From Amoebidium appalachense (lineage: Eukaryota; Ichthyosporea): DNA of 64,000 nucleotides. Position 1 is the stretch's first letter; each line of letters opens with the position of its first letter. Of the stretch, positions 1 to 9,826 are shown piece by piece. The stretch is taken from assembly GCA_963693365.1 (NCBI GenBank), contig CAVNZM010000002.1:6014001-6078000 (forward strand), in the 5' to 3' direction. The translations under genes and the position numbers were made by a program. A model generated the notes under the pieces. The model had not been told where the DNA came from. It did not search any database and was given only the letters and a program-made list of their open reading frames with translations.

Positions 1-62
<62 letters not shown>
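1..62. repeat. (CA)n microsatellite at the window edge
   Basis: About 31 uninterrupted CA units begin at the first base, so the true tract is probably longer. It lies 15 bases upstream of a splice acceptor (AG at 76-77) and is therefore probably the 3' end of an intron of the membrane-protein gene that follows. Confidence 0.95.
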
Positions 63-63
<1 letters not shown>

Positions 64-77
64 CACCCAACCTGCAG

Positions 78-836
78 CCGGTGACCCTCACGGCCAAGCA
101 GCAGCAGATAGCCATCTTTGCAGCCATTGGTGCCGGGGTGGTGGTGTTGATTCTGATCACAGTCTGCTGTTGTTGCTGGTGGCGCCGCAGGCGTAAGCTG
201 CTCCCCTCCCCCGCCCCCGCCCCCTCCCTCCCCCCCCCCCCCCTCCCCCCTCTCCTGACACCCTTCTTCGTCTCTAGCCCAAGGAAAAGACAAACAAAGG
301 AAGAAAACATACCCACTCTACCTCACTGCCTCATCCCAATACATATACACACCTGCAAACCAAACCAAAGCACAGTACAACCATCGATTGATTGACACAT
401 AGCCAATTGCGCGCCCGTTAGACACGTGAAAGGTGTAGAAGTTACGAACTGAACGAAAGCAAACCTGACACATGCATTCAAAGTCGCACCAATAGGATTG
501 CGCCTACACGTGCACCTCTGTGCTTGTGTGCGTATACAAGCTAGCAACTCACAATGCACAACAGCTTCTGCTTCTCAATTGCCATCCTGAGAACATTTTA
601 TACACTCAATGTAGCCGCTTGGGAAATATGGAGACCCTATGATGGGGACTTCGAACCATGGCATACTATGGGTGTTACGTGTGTCGTTTACTTACATACT
701 GGCCATATTTGTTGTGGAGCATCCATATGCATTAGTTGGAGGAAGACAGTGTAAAAGGAAAGATGTGGGATCAGAAGGTCGAAAAAGGAATGTGTTGTTG
801 GGGAAGAGGGGGAGGGAGGGCGGAGGGAGGGAAGGA

Positions 837-874
<38 letters not shown>

Positions 875-1292
875 TGGTGAGGTGCTTGGTGTGTATTTCT
901 GTATGTGTGTGTGCGTGTTTGTGTGGTGGTGGTGGTGGTGGCGCGGGGGGGGGGGGGGGGGGGGGGGGGGATGATGGAACTGTTTGGGCATTGGACTCGT
1001 GGTCGTTTGTGGTGATGGATGCTAAACCACGTTTGTAATACTGAGAATAGAAAATGCACTGGCCTAGAGAGCAGAGATGTTTGGGAGAGCACGAAAGTCT
1101 GGAAGATGGTAGGGTAGGGATTGAAGAGGAGTGAGCCAAGATTCTACGGGAGAGGGAGGGGTGGGATGGGGAAATGGGGGAGGCACAGGTATGCCCCATT
1201 TCCCTTGCTCGTTGTGTGTGTGTGGTTGGATAGGTGGGCGGGCAGGTGGGCGGGTGGTTGCATGGGTGAGTGGGTGAGTGTGGGTGAATTAA

Positions 1293-1339
<47 letters not shown>

Positions 1340-1658
1340 GGGGGGTTCGATGGATGGGATGGGGGTATGCACGGGCATGTGTACGTCTGTGTGCAAGCTG
1401 TGCGTGTCGGGCAAGAGGCGGAGGGGGGGGGGGGGGGGGGAGGGGGCCTGCCTGCTATGATGTGCAGAGGGCTGACATGCAGGGGGCATGGCTACAGAGC
1501 GTAGAAAGAGAGACTCATGGGCACGCAAGCACGAGAGCCAGTATGAAAGCAAAAAGACAGAGCGGGCGGCAAAATACGAGTCACGGCGAGCACAGAACAA
1601 GGCAAAGTACGATGCCATCCGCAAGAAATACAACATTCTGGACGACTCATCAGAGTAA
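78..1658 (+). CDS. Single-pass membrane protein, last two exons (partial)
   Basis: Two exons, 78-192 and 1498-1658. The first follows an acceptor at 76-77 and encodes a hydrophobic helix of about 24 residues (IAIFAAIGAGVVVLILITV), then four Cys, two Trp and an Arg cluster, the pattern of a membrane span with a cytosolic stop-transfer. It ends at donor GTAAGC (193). The second begins after CAG (1495-1497) and runs to TAA 1656-1658. The first exon leaves one base and the second supplies two, so phases match and no exon need lie between. The tail of about 54 residues is highly charged, rich in Arg/Lys/Glu with regularly spaced Tyr, and ends KYNILDDSSE. It looks helical, with no catalytic domain. 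The extracellular part lies left of the window and the family is not recognised. Confidence 0.6.
193..1497 (+). repeat. Intron packed with G homopolymers and (GT)n
   Basis: The intron holds G runs near 840-873, 946-970, 1323-1345 and 1423-1440 and a (GT)n tract near 1295-1322. No coding exon with matching splice phases was seen. Predicted reading frames here are only poly-Gly, poly-Pro or His/Thr translations of the repeats. Confidence 0.7.
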
Positions 1659-1691
1659 CATCACCCCCCGCCTCTCTCCCCCCCCCCCCTC

Positions 1692-1722
<31 letters not shown>

Positions 1723-1962
1723 ACACACACACACCTACCCACTCTGCCGCTGCCTCCACTATGGTGGTTTGAGTTGATGGGACACAGTTGGTGCATTCGG
1801 TTTTTGGTTTCCACCACGACTTCGTTTTCCCAAACCGACGTGCAATTTTATCAGCATGACAGTCAAGCATAAAGCATCATTATATTGTTTCCACCGTTTT
1901 TTACCTGCACGTACAGGCTAGTGGGGGAAGAACAGTGTGCCCGGGCTGCCGTGGTGGGGATC

Positions 1963-2002
<40 letters not shown>

Positions 2003-3505
2003 TCGCAGTCGAAGAACAATCACAAACACAAGTCACCACACAATCTGCTTTTCGGTCCAGACAGCAGGGTCATTCCACGTTTCAGGCATTTGGCTCAATG
2101 GACTGACCATCTGTATGGGAGCATACGCTTAGAACCTTTAATGGTGTAGGCACGCCTTTTGTGTTGATAGGCACCAGCCGTTTCACCCACAACCCCATGC
2201 CCTCTAATCATTTAGCATATTGTTGTGAACCTAACTAATACCATCCTCTCCCTATCTGCCCAACGCAGCAAGAGCAGTGTATGAGGGCTGATTGCCAATG
2301 GCCGTGCCGCCGACCGGTTCAACGTGTCTGTCACGATGGGGAAATGGGGGCGATGGTATGTCCAGGCACCGAACAATTTTTATGCGCACACGTGCATGCA
2401 TCCAGATATCGTGCAGGTGATTTGGACACACCACGGAGGACTAGTACTGTGACCAACCGCAGGCCATGACCCAGCAATAGTGCAGTGTTACAGCTAGAGC
2501 TAGATATTATGTTGTTTTTTTTTATTATTATTGTTTTTGGTTCTGTTTGATATGATAATCTTTTTATGGGAGAATGTTTCAGACAACCATCTCACGGACG
2601 GAGTAATGATAATTAGCAGGCCATAACAAGTTGGGATCATGGTCAAAACATGAAATGGCTACCAGGCTACTGACAGAGCAGAGAATCTGATATGTGCATT
2701 CAATTTGCCAAAATATTAATTGCCGGAATAAAACGGGGAAAAAAAAGTGCACCCTGTGGCCTGCTTAGTATTTGTACCTGATAGTGCCTGCATCGTGCAC
2801 ACATACGGTGCTTGTGGCATGTGTATGACAATTTTGTTGTTGCCCTGTGTGCACACCGGTTTGTGCACGGCTGTGTGTACGAGTCATTTCTTATTATTAT
2901 GATTTTGTACGTGCACCGCACCGTCCGCACGGTGTCGCAGCGCCAGGCCTGCAAAGTCAATCACGGCAACGCTACAATTCCGAGTCGAGTGTACATGCTC
3001 AATACAAACAAGAGTACATACACACGTGCATTGAAGCTTCTGTGTGAATACGGTCCTTGCGAGCAGAGTTTGTGTGCCGGACTGCCGGTGCACACGCCAT
3101 CCTACAAGGACCCTCTCGTCGAGTGGCAGGGCATTTCATGTCAGAGGCTGGTGTTGTCTCATTTCAGCACCTTTCTTTTCCTCTGCGGCCTGGATAGATG
3201 GCCCGGCTAAGCCTCGGAGCCACCACGGCGGTTTTGGGGGGGCATTTTATTTATTGCTTTGGCTGTATTAGGGCCACTAGTTTGAAAATTGGTGGACCTA
3301 TTCTAAAAAGTTATGGGGGATATTTTTCGAGGTTTCAGGGATAACTCCGTGGCCATAAACCCCCTGATATTTTTGCCCTTGATTGTGGCGCGTACTCGGT
3401 GTTGTTCTGTTGATACATATTTCCAAGATCTCCGCGCCAATCATCCATGTTTCACCGGTATGTGAGCGAGCGAAGTAAACATCTGCGCAATTAAAATTTC
3501 AGGCC
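1659..3505. other. Intergenic; C and G tracts, no supported gene
   Basis: A C run (about 1680-1722) directly follows the stop codon and a G35 run lies near 1967-2001. An open frame at 2812-3210 (132 codons) has no recognised domain, and no splice-site pattern marks it as an exon. Sequence from about 3300 grades into the dispersed repeat at 3506. Nothing else is supported. Confidence 0.5.
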
Positions 3506-3628
3506 CGACCATACTATCCCGTTTTTACGGTAAAAAATACTCTAAACTTTTCTCAAACCCAAGTCAAAAGAAAAAAAAAAAAAAACCTTCAAATTTTCAG
3601 TTTATGGTAAGCCTCCGCAAGTTTCATG
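3506..3628 (+). repeat. Dispersed repeat family A, copy 1 (LINE target)
   Basis: This segment shares the block CCCGTTTTTACGGTAAAAAA and the following GGTAAGCCTCC..GTTTCATG with 54381-54480 in the same orientation. Compared with that copy it carries an extra A-rich insert (3560-3585), and its 3' part is displaced to 4298 onward by a LINE insertion. It contains the short inverted sequence CCGTTTTTACGG. No coding capacity is seen. Confidence 0.6.
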
Positions 3629-4297
3629 CTACTTTTGAATGTCCTCAGCCTACCCTCTTTGAACCTGATTATTCCTCTCGCTATCTCACTCCCTCTTTCT
3701 TTTCTCTTCCTGTTTTTTCTGCCTTTTCGCGTTATTACCATACGCAGTATAAGTTTCCTTCTCATTCTGATAGAGAAATCAAAGGTAAAACTCAGTCGGC
3801 ATGTGTTATGTTCCTTAGGCAACACCGTACTGATCACTATCGCTTTTTGGGAGCTTTGGCAGGATACATTTCTCCTGCTGTACGTATGGACCACCCTACA
3901 TACATAGTAGATAAGTCTGTATGGTGCTCGGGTGTTGATATTGCCTGGGCAGTTGTCAGTGGCGTTGTGAATTTTGTTTCCATCGCCGCTGGTGCCACGT
4001 TTGTGCTGAACTTTTTAATCGCAAGCATGTTGATAGGTGTGAGTTTTTATGTCGCGTTTTACCTCTTTCCCTACGGGTGTCTGCTACACTGGCTGGCAAT
4101 GTGACCACTTTAGACTTTTTGTTGAATTCTGTTGGTCGTCACATTGAGTATTCAACTTATATGATTTTCACACAGTGTTCAGGTATCACAGTATGCACTT
4201 GTTACTGGATAACTCGTGAAGTTTTTATTGTCTTCTCAGTGTGCCGTGCATACTTGCATATCTTTCCGTCGAATAAATCCAGTCAAAAGAAAAAAAA
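3629..4297 (+). mobile_element. 5'-truncated LINE (family 1) with poly(A) and target-site duplication
   Basis: This is the 3' end of a non-LTR retrotransposon. The same sequence lies inverted at 62641-63330, where it is attached to a reverse-transcriptase region. Frame one covers the post-RT region (3604-3980). A shifted frame from about 3990 gives a cysteine/histidine knuckle, C-x2-C followed by H-x3-C (CHVCAEL..KHVDRC), as in other LINE C-termini. The 3' end has AATAAA (4272-4277), AGTCAAAAG and A8. It is flanked by the 8-bp direct repeat GTTTCATG at 3621-3628 and 4298-4305, as expected of target-primed reverse transcription. The copy is inactive because it is truncated and frameshifted. 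Confidence 0.8.
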
Positions 4298-4305
4298 GTT
4301 TCATG

Positions 4306-4899
4306 GTAAGCTTTTTTTTCTTTTTCTTTTGACTCGGGTTTATTGATCCGTTGATGAAGGCAACGTGCAGCCACATATGTACAGGTTACATAACCACCAA
4401 TAGAACTGAAAAAGCCAAAGCTACGAAATAAAAATAAAAAGACAAGTGACAAAGGACACCAGCGCCGCTGCGGGCAAAACCTTAAGTGTGTGTATGCGTG
4501 AAACTAGTTTGCTCCAACTAGTCATATTATGCATCGATGTTGACCAGACCACACTCCGCAAGAAGACATCATTGCTGCTCCTTCCCAACAGGCCCCCCTC
4601 AAAACCTACCGAGGCACAGCAAGCAAGTCAGCCTCTAAAAGAGCAATGCAGACCAATTCAGAGCTAAAAAACAATCCCAACGGGCCCGGCCCCTAGATAA
4701 CCCGGAGAAACTGCATCTAGCTCTCGGATAAGGTGGCCTAGTTGTGGCAGGACACACAGAAAAACACAATTACAGAATGCATGCAAGCAAACCCGGTCAT
4801 TGCCATACGACTGGAGGCTAAGGCTGGCAGTCACTTGGAAAGCCCCCCGACGACCAAGTTGCCGCCCCTCCACTCACGCAGCGCAGAAGTAGCTGAAGA
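4306..4899. other. Unassigned DNA between LINE and gypsy fragment
   Basis: The rest of the family A repeat (GGTAAGC..) is followed by about 550 bp of mixed-composition sequence. An open frame at 4446-4667 encodes 73 residues with no recognisable domain. Its last 25 bases enter the direct repeat at 4900. No gene is supported. Confidence 0.4.
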
Positions 4900-4941
4900 A
4901 GTTGCAGCAGCCCACCGCCAATAGGTCGCGTAGAAGCGCAG
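4900..4941 (+). repeat. 42-bp direct repeat, left copy, bounding gypsy core
   Basis: AGTTGCAGCAGCCCACCGCC begins the repeat. It matches 9181-9222 at 39 of 42 positions, all three differences being transitions. Similarity stops sharply on both sides. The truncated gypsy core lies exactly between the two copies. Confidence 0.85.
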
Positions 4942-5857
4942 TTCACCGAGAGGTTTGCCCCTTATCTTGCTCGTGGTGGTGGGCAGGGTAGAGGGAGGGG
5001 GTGGAAATGGTGGTGAGAGAGGCCGAGGGGGGCAGGGGGGAAGGGGGGGCCGTGGTGCACACGGTGGGCCCCCCCAGCATGACCGGGCTCCCGGTTATGC
5101 TTTGCGCCAAGGTTTTGAAGTCCCCCCTGGCCCCTTCTTTTGTGCATGTTACTTTTGTGGCCGGCAAGGGCACTCTGCTGCATATTGCCGTAGTTACAAG
5201 AGCTATTGAGTTCCGGGGGAGGGGGAAGCTGGGGTCACTGAGGGAGGGGGGGGGGACAGTATCGGTCCCCCCCAGGTTGCAGAGAACCTTCACCCTCCCC
5301 CACCCCAGGTTAAGCTTCCCTTTGCCCCCTCACCGCCCCGATACGTGTGGGAGCCGGGCATCGTCGTGGGTCCTCAAGACAGCGTCGAGGTGGTATGGCA
5401 TGAATGTTTGTGGGGTGACTCTACCAAAGGTATGAATGGTGTGAATGTTTTGTGGTTGGGGGAGGTTCCCCAGCCACAAGTGGATGGTCTCAGTGTTTCT
5501 TGTCCCAACCCGGTGTTTGTTCTAACCACACCGGAGGGGGTTTCTGTGCCATTGTTTCCGGGAGGGGGGGGGACACACACGAGTAAAGGGGGAAGGGGGG
5601 CGAAGGCACAGACACATAGAAACACACCACCACAACAACATACGACGGTTGCAGACACACCTACACCCACACACACACCCACACATACACCAAGCACACA
5701 CACACCACCCACCCACACATCACACACACACACTCCACCACCACCCACACCACATACACACCCCACCCCACCCGTGCAGGCACCACAGGTAGGTATATAC
5801 GTTGCACGTAGGTATCGAGGGTGTGAGTCTTCGTGGGCAGGGATTGGGTGTGAGTGA
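4934..5857 (+). pseudogene. gypsy gag 3' end: nucleocapsid plus Thr/His/Pro-rich linker
   Basis: The frame is open from 4934. It encodes a Gly/Arg-rich stretch and one CCHC zinc knuckle at 5147-5188 (CYFCGRQGHSAAYC), then TGA at 5207-5209. The same frame resumes without a shift to another TGA at 5855-5857, passing a plausible globular piece (5330-5570) and a Thr-His-Pro segment encoded by degenerate CACACA sequence (5620-5790). The knuckle binds the genomic RNA in related elements. Either the TGA was once read through or it is a decay mutation. The protease frame overlaps this one by about 65 bases and is reached by a +1 shift. The capsid part is absent because the element is truncated. Confidence 0.65.
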
Positions 5858-7994
5858 TGATATGTTGCTTGAATTGGAGGAGGATTTAGTTGGTTTTAGC
5901 CGGCATTATATAGACGTATGGTTAGCGGATGGTAAGTTGAAGGCTGTTGCTTTGCTCGATGGAGGGGCTCAGGTTAATTGTGTGCATGCTTCGTTTATTC
6001 GTCGTTTTAATCAGGCCGGGGGGGAAATTCCTATTTTAGATGCTTCTAGCACAGCCTTAGGTAGTGCTAATAATAGTAGTATGTCTGTGGAAGGTGTTTG
6101 TGTGTTGCCGTGTGAGATAGGTGGCCAGGCTATGCATATGGCTTGTTATGTGGTTAAGGATTTAGCTCAAAGTGTTTTGTTGGGAGCCCCATTTTTCCGT
6201 AGACATGTGAATGCTTTGTTTGAACGTACGAATGTTTTAGAATTGCAGTCCGGCGTTAAAATTAAAACCCATGATGGGCTCGACGGTTATCAGTCTGGTG
6301 CTAGAACGGTAGCTGAAGTAGTAATCGAGCCTTATCAGTGCCAAACGGTACGTGTCCGGGCCGGCAATCATGTTAGGATAGGGGATTTAGGGGTTTTTAC
6401 TCCGAAAACCCCATTTCAGGAGGTGGCCCAATGGACCCTTAGTAGGGTATGGCCGGATAAGACAATAGAAATAGAATTAGTGAATCCGGGCATCGAGCCT
6501 ATAGTGATTAGGTCAGGTGTTTCCGTCGGTAGTTTCACTAATGAGATTGGTAGTATAGAGGTCTCTCTTATTACCCAAAAGGAGGATGCCGGCTCGAAGG
6601 GTGACTCAGGAGGAGGGGGAACAACTTTATTTAACGTTAGCCACCAAAATGTCACCCGACACGATGGGGGGGGGGACCGGGACAGCACCGGTCCCACTCC
6701 CCCGACCCCCAAGAGGAAGGAGGGTCACCCCGGGTGTGAGAATGTGCAGGCAGGGGGGGAGGGTGTTGGTCTAACCCGTGGATCTGACGGGTTAACCAAC
6801 ACCGTGGGGGGCAGGGTGGCCACAGACCTGGCCCCCCACATACATGCACTAACTCATCAGGAATTGCCCGGGGGCATTGGTGTGCCGGGGGGAGGGGGGG
6901 GTGCTAAGGGTGACCGCCTATATCCGGAGGTACCTCAACCTCACCCCGAGCAGCACCGATGTAATACAGGAGGTGAAATGTTAAGTGGCACTCCGGTGAA
7001 TAAGGATGCATCCACTTGTGATGGGGGTAACCCGGAGTTAGTATTGCCGTTTGGTATGAAGGAGGGGGATTGGACGGTAGAACAGAAAAAATTGCTAGCT
7101 AAGTTATTTGATAGGACTCGGTTTGCATTTCTGGCCGATGATAACGAAGTAGGCTTCGTTAAAGGGTTTGAAATGCAGATCGACACAGGTGATAATAGGC
7201 CGGTAGTGATGCCTAGCTATAGAATGGAGCAGTATAAATTGTCGGATGCGCTAATAATAGTGAGTGATATGTTAAAAAAGGGTCATGTGGAGCATAGTTC
7301 GAGTCCGTGGAGAAGTCCGGTGCTATTGGTTAAGAAGCCCGACGGGTCTTGGCGTCTAGTGAACGATTACAGGGCTCTGAATCGGATCACTAAGGCAGAC
7401 CAATGGCCTCTCCCTAACATAGACGAGCAGCTTTCACAGCTGCACGGCTATACTCACTTTGCTAAACTTGATTTAAAAGCAGCTTTTTGGCAGATAAGGT
7501 TGGAGGAGAGCAGCAAGGAGAAGACTGCCTTTGCACTGGGTGACCAGCTGTTCCAGTACAAGGTGGTGCCGATGGGTTTGCTCTCCTCTCCAGCTATGTT
7601 GTGCCGGGTAATGTATAAAATTCTCCACCCTCATTTGGATGTATGCCACCCTTATTTGGATGATGTTTTAATTAAAGGTAGGTCATTTGAGGAGCTAGTT
7701 AATAATTGTGAAAAAGTATTTTTAGCTTTGGGTGAGTCTGGTCTTCGCATTAGCGGTAGCAAGACTGTGATTGGTGTGCCGGAGGCTAAGTTTTTAGGTC
7801 ATATTGTGTCTAGTAATGGTCTTTCCCCTGATCCGGAGAAAATCCGGGCCATAGTTGAGTGGCCCCGTCCTCAGACTGTCACTCAGTTAAGGCAATTTTT
7901 AGGTTTAACTAATTATCTTCGTCGGTATATTAAGGATTATAGTATGCTTGCTTTGCCGTTAACTAGTCAGACGGGGGGGGGAGAAAAAGAATAG
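5793..7994 (+). CDS. pol: gypsy protease and reverse transcriptase (pol, part 1)
   Basis: The frame opens after TAG 5790-5792 and ends at TAG 7992-7994. A retropepsin-like site lies near the start, ALLDGGAQVNCV, with the catalytic Asp codon at 5958-5960; the usual Ser/Thr after Asp is Gly. A Gly- and Pro-rich linker (6590-7030) follows. The reverse transcriptase begins near 7100, with VNDYRALN, LDLKAAFWQI and the catalytic YLDD at 7653-7664, then the thumb (LGHIVS, FLGLTNYLRRYI). The frame is lost at G9 (7973-7981): the expected continuation (IDWNVDAVSAF) lies in the next frame. No methionine start is evident. A related element would make this as part of a Gag-Pol fusion. Confidence 0.9.
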   Translation, partial: VYTLHVGIEGVSLRGQGLGVSDDMLLELEEDLVGFSRHYIDVWLADGKLKAVALLDGGAQVNCVHASFIRRFNQAGGEIPILDASSTALGSANNSSMSVEGVCVLPCEIGGQAMHMACYVVKDLAQSVLLGAPFFRRHVNALFERTNVLELQSGVKIKTHDGLDGYQSGARTVAEVVIEPYQCQTVRVRAGNHVRIGDLGVFTPKTPFQEVAQWTLSRVWPDKTIEIELVNPGIEPIVIRSGVSVGSFTNEIGSIEVSLITQKEDAGSKGDSGGGGTTLFNVSHQNVTRHDGGGDRDSTGPTPPTPKRKEGHPGCENVQAGGEGVGLTRGSDGLTNTVGGRVATDLAPHIHALTHQELPGGIGVPGGGGGAKGDRLYPEVPQPHPEQHRCNTGGEMLSGTPVNKDASTCDGGNPELVLPFGMKEGDWTVEQKKLLAKLFDRTRFAFLADDNEVGFVKGFEMQIDTGDNRPVVMPSYRMEQYKLSDALIIVSDMLKKGHVEHSSSPWRSPVLLVKKPDGSWRLVNDYRALNRITKADQWPLPNIDEQLSQLHGYTHFAKLDLKAAFWQIRLEESSKEKTAFALGDQLFQYKVVPMGLLSSPAMLCRVMYKILHPHLDVCHPYLDDVLIKGRSFEELVNNCEKVFLALGESGLRISGSKTVIGVPEAKFLGHIVSSNGLSPDPEKIRAIVEWPRPQTVTQLRQFLGLTNYLRRYIKDYSMLALPLTSQTGGGEKE

Positions 7995-8515
7995 AATAGA
8001 TTGGAATGTTGATGCTGTTTCTGCTTTCGAAAAGCTTAAGTTAGCTTTGCAGTCTTCGAGTATGCTTGTTCATCCTGATTTTTCGGCCGGGGGGGGGGAT
8101 GTTTAAAGTTCGGTGTGATGCAAGTAAGGTTGCTGAGGGGGCCGTGTTATATCAAGTGCAGGAGGGGCAGGATAGGGTGATTGCTTATGCTAGTCGTTCA
8201 TTTAGTAAAAGTGAACGTAGATATAGCAATCCAGAGAGAGAGTCCCATGCTATCTTTTGGGCAGTCTCACAGGCATGGAGGTATATACTCGCAGGCAGGA
8301 CGTTTGAGGTCTACACCGACCACAAGCCCTGCCTAGCCATGGCCGGCACCACTCGTCTGGTCAACGAGAGGATGCAGAAGTGGGCCGCGGCTCTCGGTGA
8401 GTTCTCCTATAAATTGTTTTATGCCAAGGGTGAAACAATGGTTGACTGTGATGCTCTCTCTCGTGCTGCTTATATTTTGTTTGAAGAAGAGAAGGAGGGG
8501 GAGGGGGGGGGCTAG
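7982..8515 (+). pseudogene. gypsy RT-RNase H connection and RNase H, frame-broken
   Basis: Residues after the first G run are in one frame (7982-8105), and after G10 at 8089-8098 they are in the next. The RNase H part reads VRCDASKVAEG, RESHAIFWAV and VYTDHKP, giving the D, E and D that bind metal. The domain removes the RNA strand after minus-strand synthesis. It ends in a Glu/Gly-rich tail with TAG immediately followed by in-frame TGA (8513-8518). Each G run adds one base relative to the frame needed, so both breaks could be homopolymer length changes or sequencing errors. Confidence 0.85.
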
Positions 8516-8518
8516 TGA

Positions 8519-9205
8519 GAGACGGGGGGGGAGGGGGGAAGGGGGGGGGAGAGTGAGCAGAAAGGAATAGATGCTGTGTCTGTTGATGTGTCTTCTTGGG
8601 TTCCGGGGTTGCTTGCTTATAAGTGTAGGGGAGGGGGGGGGAGGTATTTGTCCGTGTCTGAGGTCGGGACCGAGTCTCATGGCTCGGCCCCTGCCTTAGC
8701 ACCTACGGCTTTGATCTTAGCTCAGGAGGAAGATGTGTTGATTGGTCTGGTTAAGAATTATTTAAAGGGGCCGGTTGATTCGATTAAATTTAAAAATAAA
8801 AGGCAGATGATTAAGGTAGCTAAGTTAGCAAAAATGTGTCAGGTAGAGCAGGATTTAGTTTATCATTGTTCTGGGCCAGACGGACACCGAGTTTGGGTCC
8901 CGACGGCACTTGTGCCTGAGGTTTTGCATATGGTGCATGAGCATCCCATGGCTGGTCATTTAGGTGTAAATAGGACGTTGCTTCGTGTTAATCGTTCGTA
9001 TTTTTGGCCGGGTATGAGTAGGGAGGTGAGGGATTATGTGTTGTCATGCATGCATTGTCAGGAAAGGAACGAGAGTCCCCACTCTCGTTCCCGCCCGTCG
9101 TTTATTAGGGATTTTAATGTTCGTATGTTTGAAAGGGTAGCAGTGGATGTGGTCGGTCCTTTTAATTCTACGGTTGAGGCAGTTGCAGCAGCCCACCGCC
9201 AATAG
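8519..9205 (+). pseudogene. gypsy integrase N-terminal half, truncated
   Basis: The frame is the same as that of RNase H, resuming after tandem stops. A linker leads to a His-His-Cys-Cys zinc domain (HEHPMAGHLGVNRTLL .. SCMHC, near 8938-9060). The catalytic core then begins with FERVAVDVVGPF, whose Asp is the first of the D-D-E triad. About ten residues later the reading runs into the 42-bp direct repeat (9181) and stops at TAG. The second Asp, the Glu and the C-terminal domain are missing, so it cannot integrate DNA. Confidence 0.85.
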
Positions 9206-9222
9206 ATCGCGTAGAAACGTAG
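9181..9222 (+). repeat. 42-bp direct repeat, right copy
   Basis: Partner of 4900-4941, with three transitions between them. It joins directly to the integrase reading frame at a breakpoint that has no LTR or tRNA-primer sequence. Confidence 0.85.
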
Positions 9223-9400
9223 CAGCGTGTAGAAGTTACCATAGGTTGCAGTGGACCACCAGGCGTTGAAGAAACCACTTCTCAAGCGAGAAACTCCGCG
9301 AAAGGGAGATGCCCCCACACTCTCACAGCAGTAGGAATACACCAGGCCACACCACACACACGCTGCAGTCACGTTCCCCTGAGTGGGACTCCCTCGCATC

Positions 9401-9611
9401 ACAAAAAGAAGAAACGAAAGCCTTTATATACCTGCCATGGTGAAGAATCGGGATAAAAAGGTTGACGTGACAGCTAAGAGATCGAAGTGAAAGTGAAGTC
9501 CCACAAAAAGAAGAAACGAAAGCCTTTATCATGATACCTGCCTTGGTGAACTTCAATCGGGAAAAAAAAGTTGCCGTGACAGCTAAGAGATCGAAGTGAA
9601 AATGAAGTCCT
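9401..9611 (+). repeat. Tandem duplication, two copies of about 105 bp
   Basis: Copies at 9401-9502 and 9503-9611 both start ACAAAAAGAAGAAACGAAAG and end CTAAGAGATCGAAGTGAAA.TG. They differ by a few substitutions and small indels. The stretch has no coding capacity; the flanking 9223-9400 holds nothing recognised. Confidence 0.85.
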
Positions 9612-9650
9612 ATAATGGGAACCCCCCTTCATCCCCCTTTGACTGGGGAT

Positions 9651-9730
9651 GAAAAATACCATACATCCCAGGCAAAAATACTTCGGGGCTTGAAAAAATA
9701 CCAAGAAAAACATCCGAATTTTCGGGCTTG
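9651..9730 (+). repeat. Dispersed repeat family B, copy 1
   Basis: It shares GAAAAATACCATA, CGGGGCTTGAAAAAATACCA and GAATTTTCGGGCTTG, in that order and spacing, with 58332-58413. It is AT-rich and non-coding. Short motifs (GAAAATACCA) recur in family A, so the two may be distantly related. Confidence 0.65.
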
Positions 9731-9826
9731 CTGCGCATATTAATTTGCAAATATTGGAAGCAATATGTGAGATTAGAAGTTTTAGAACATTAATATATAT
9801 ATATATAAACATGTAAATGAAAAGTA

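Larger units (their letters stand above)
4942..9180 (+). mobile_element. Ty3/gypsy LTR-retrotransposon core, both ends missing
   Basis: Domains run in gypsy order: nucleocapsid zinc knuckle, aspartic protease, reverse transcriptase, RNase H, integrase. There is no capsid, no LTR and no primer-binding site. The left end begins just before the nucleocapsid, and the right end stops about ten residues after the first catalytic Asp of integrase. Third codon positions favour A/T, unlike the GC-rich host exons nearby. The frame changes at G runs 7973-7981 and 8089-8098, and tandem stops lie in the linker before integrase. It is therefore a decayed fragment, although each domain is well preserved, suggesting recent activity of the family. 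Confidence 0.9.

Noticed and set aside
2812-3210. A 132-codon plus-strand frame
   Set aside because: No domain, no splice signals at its edges, and similar overlapping frames exist on both strands.
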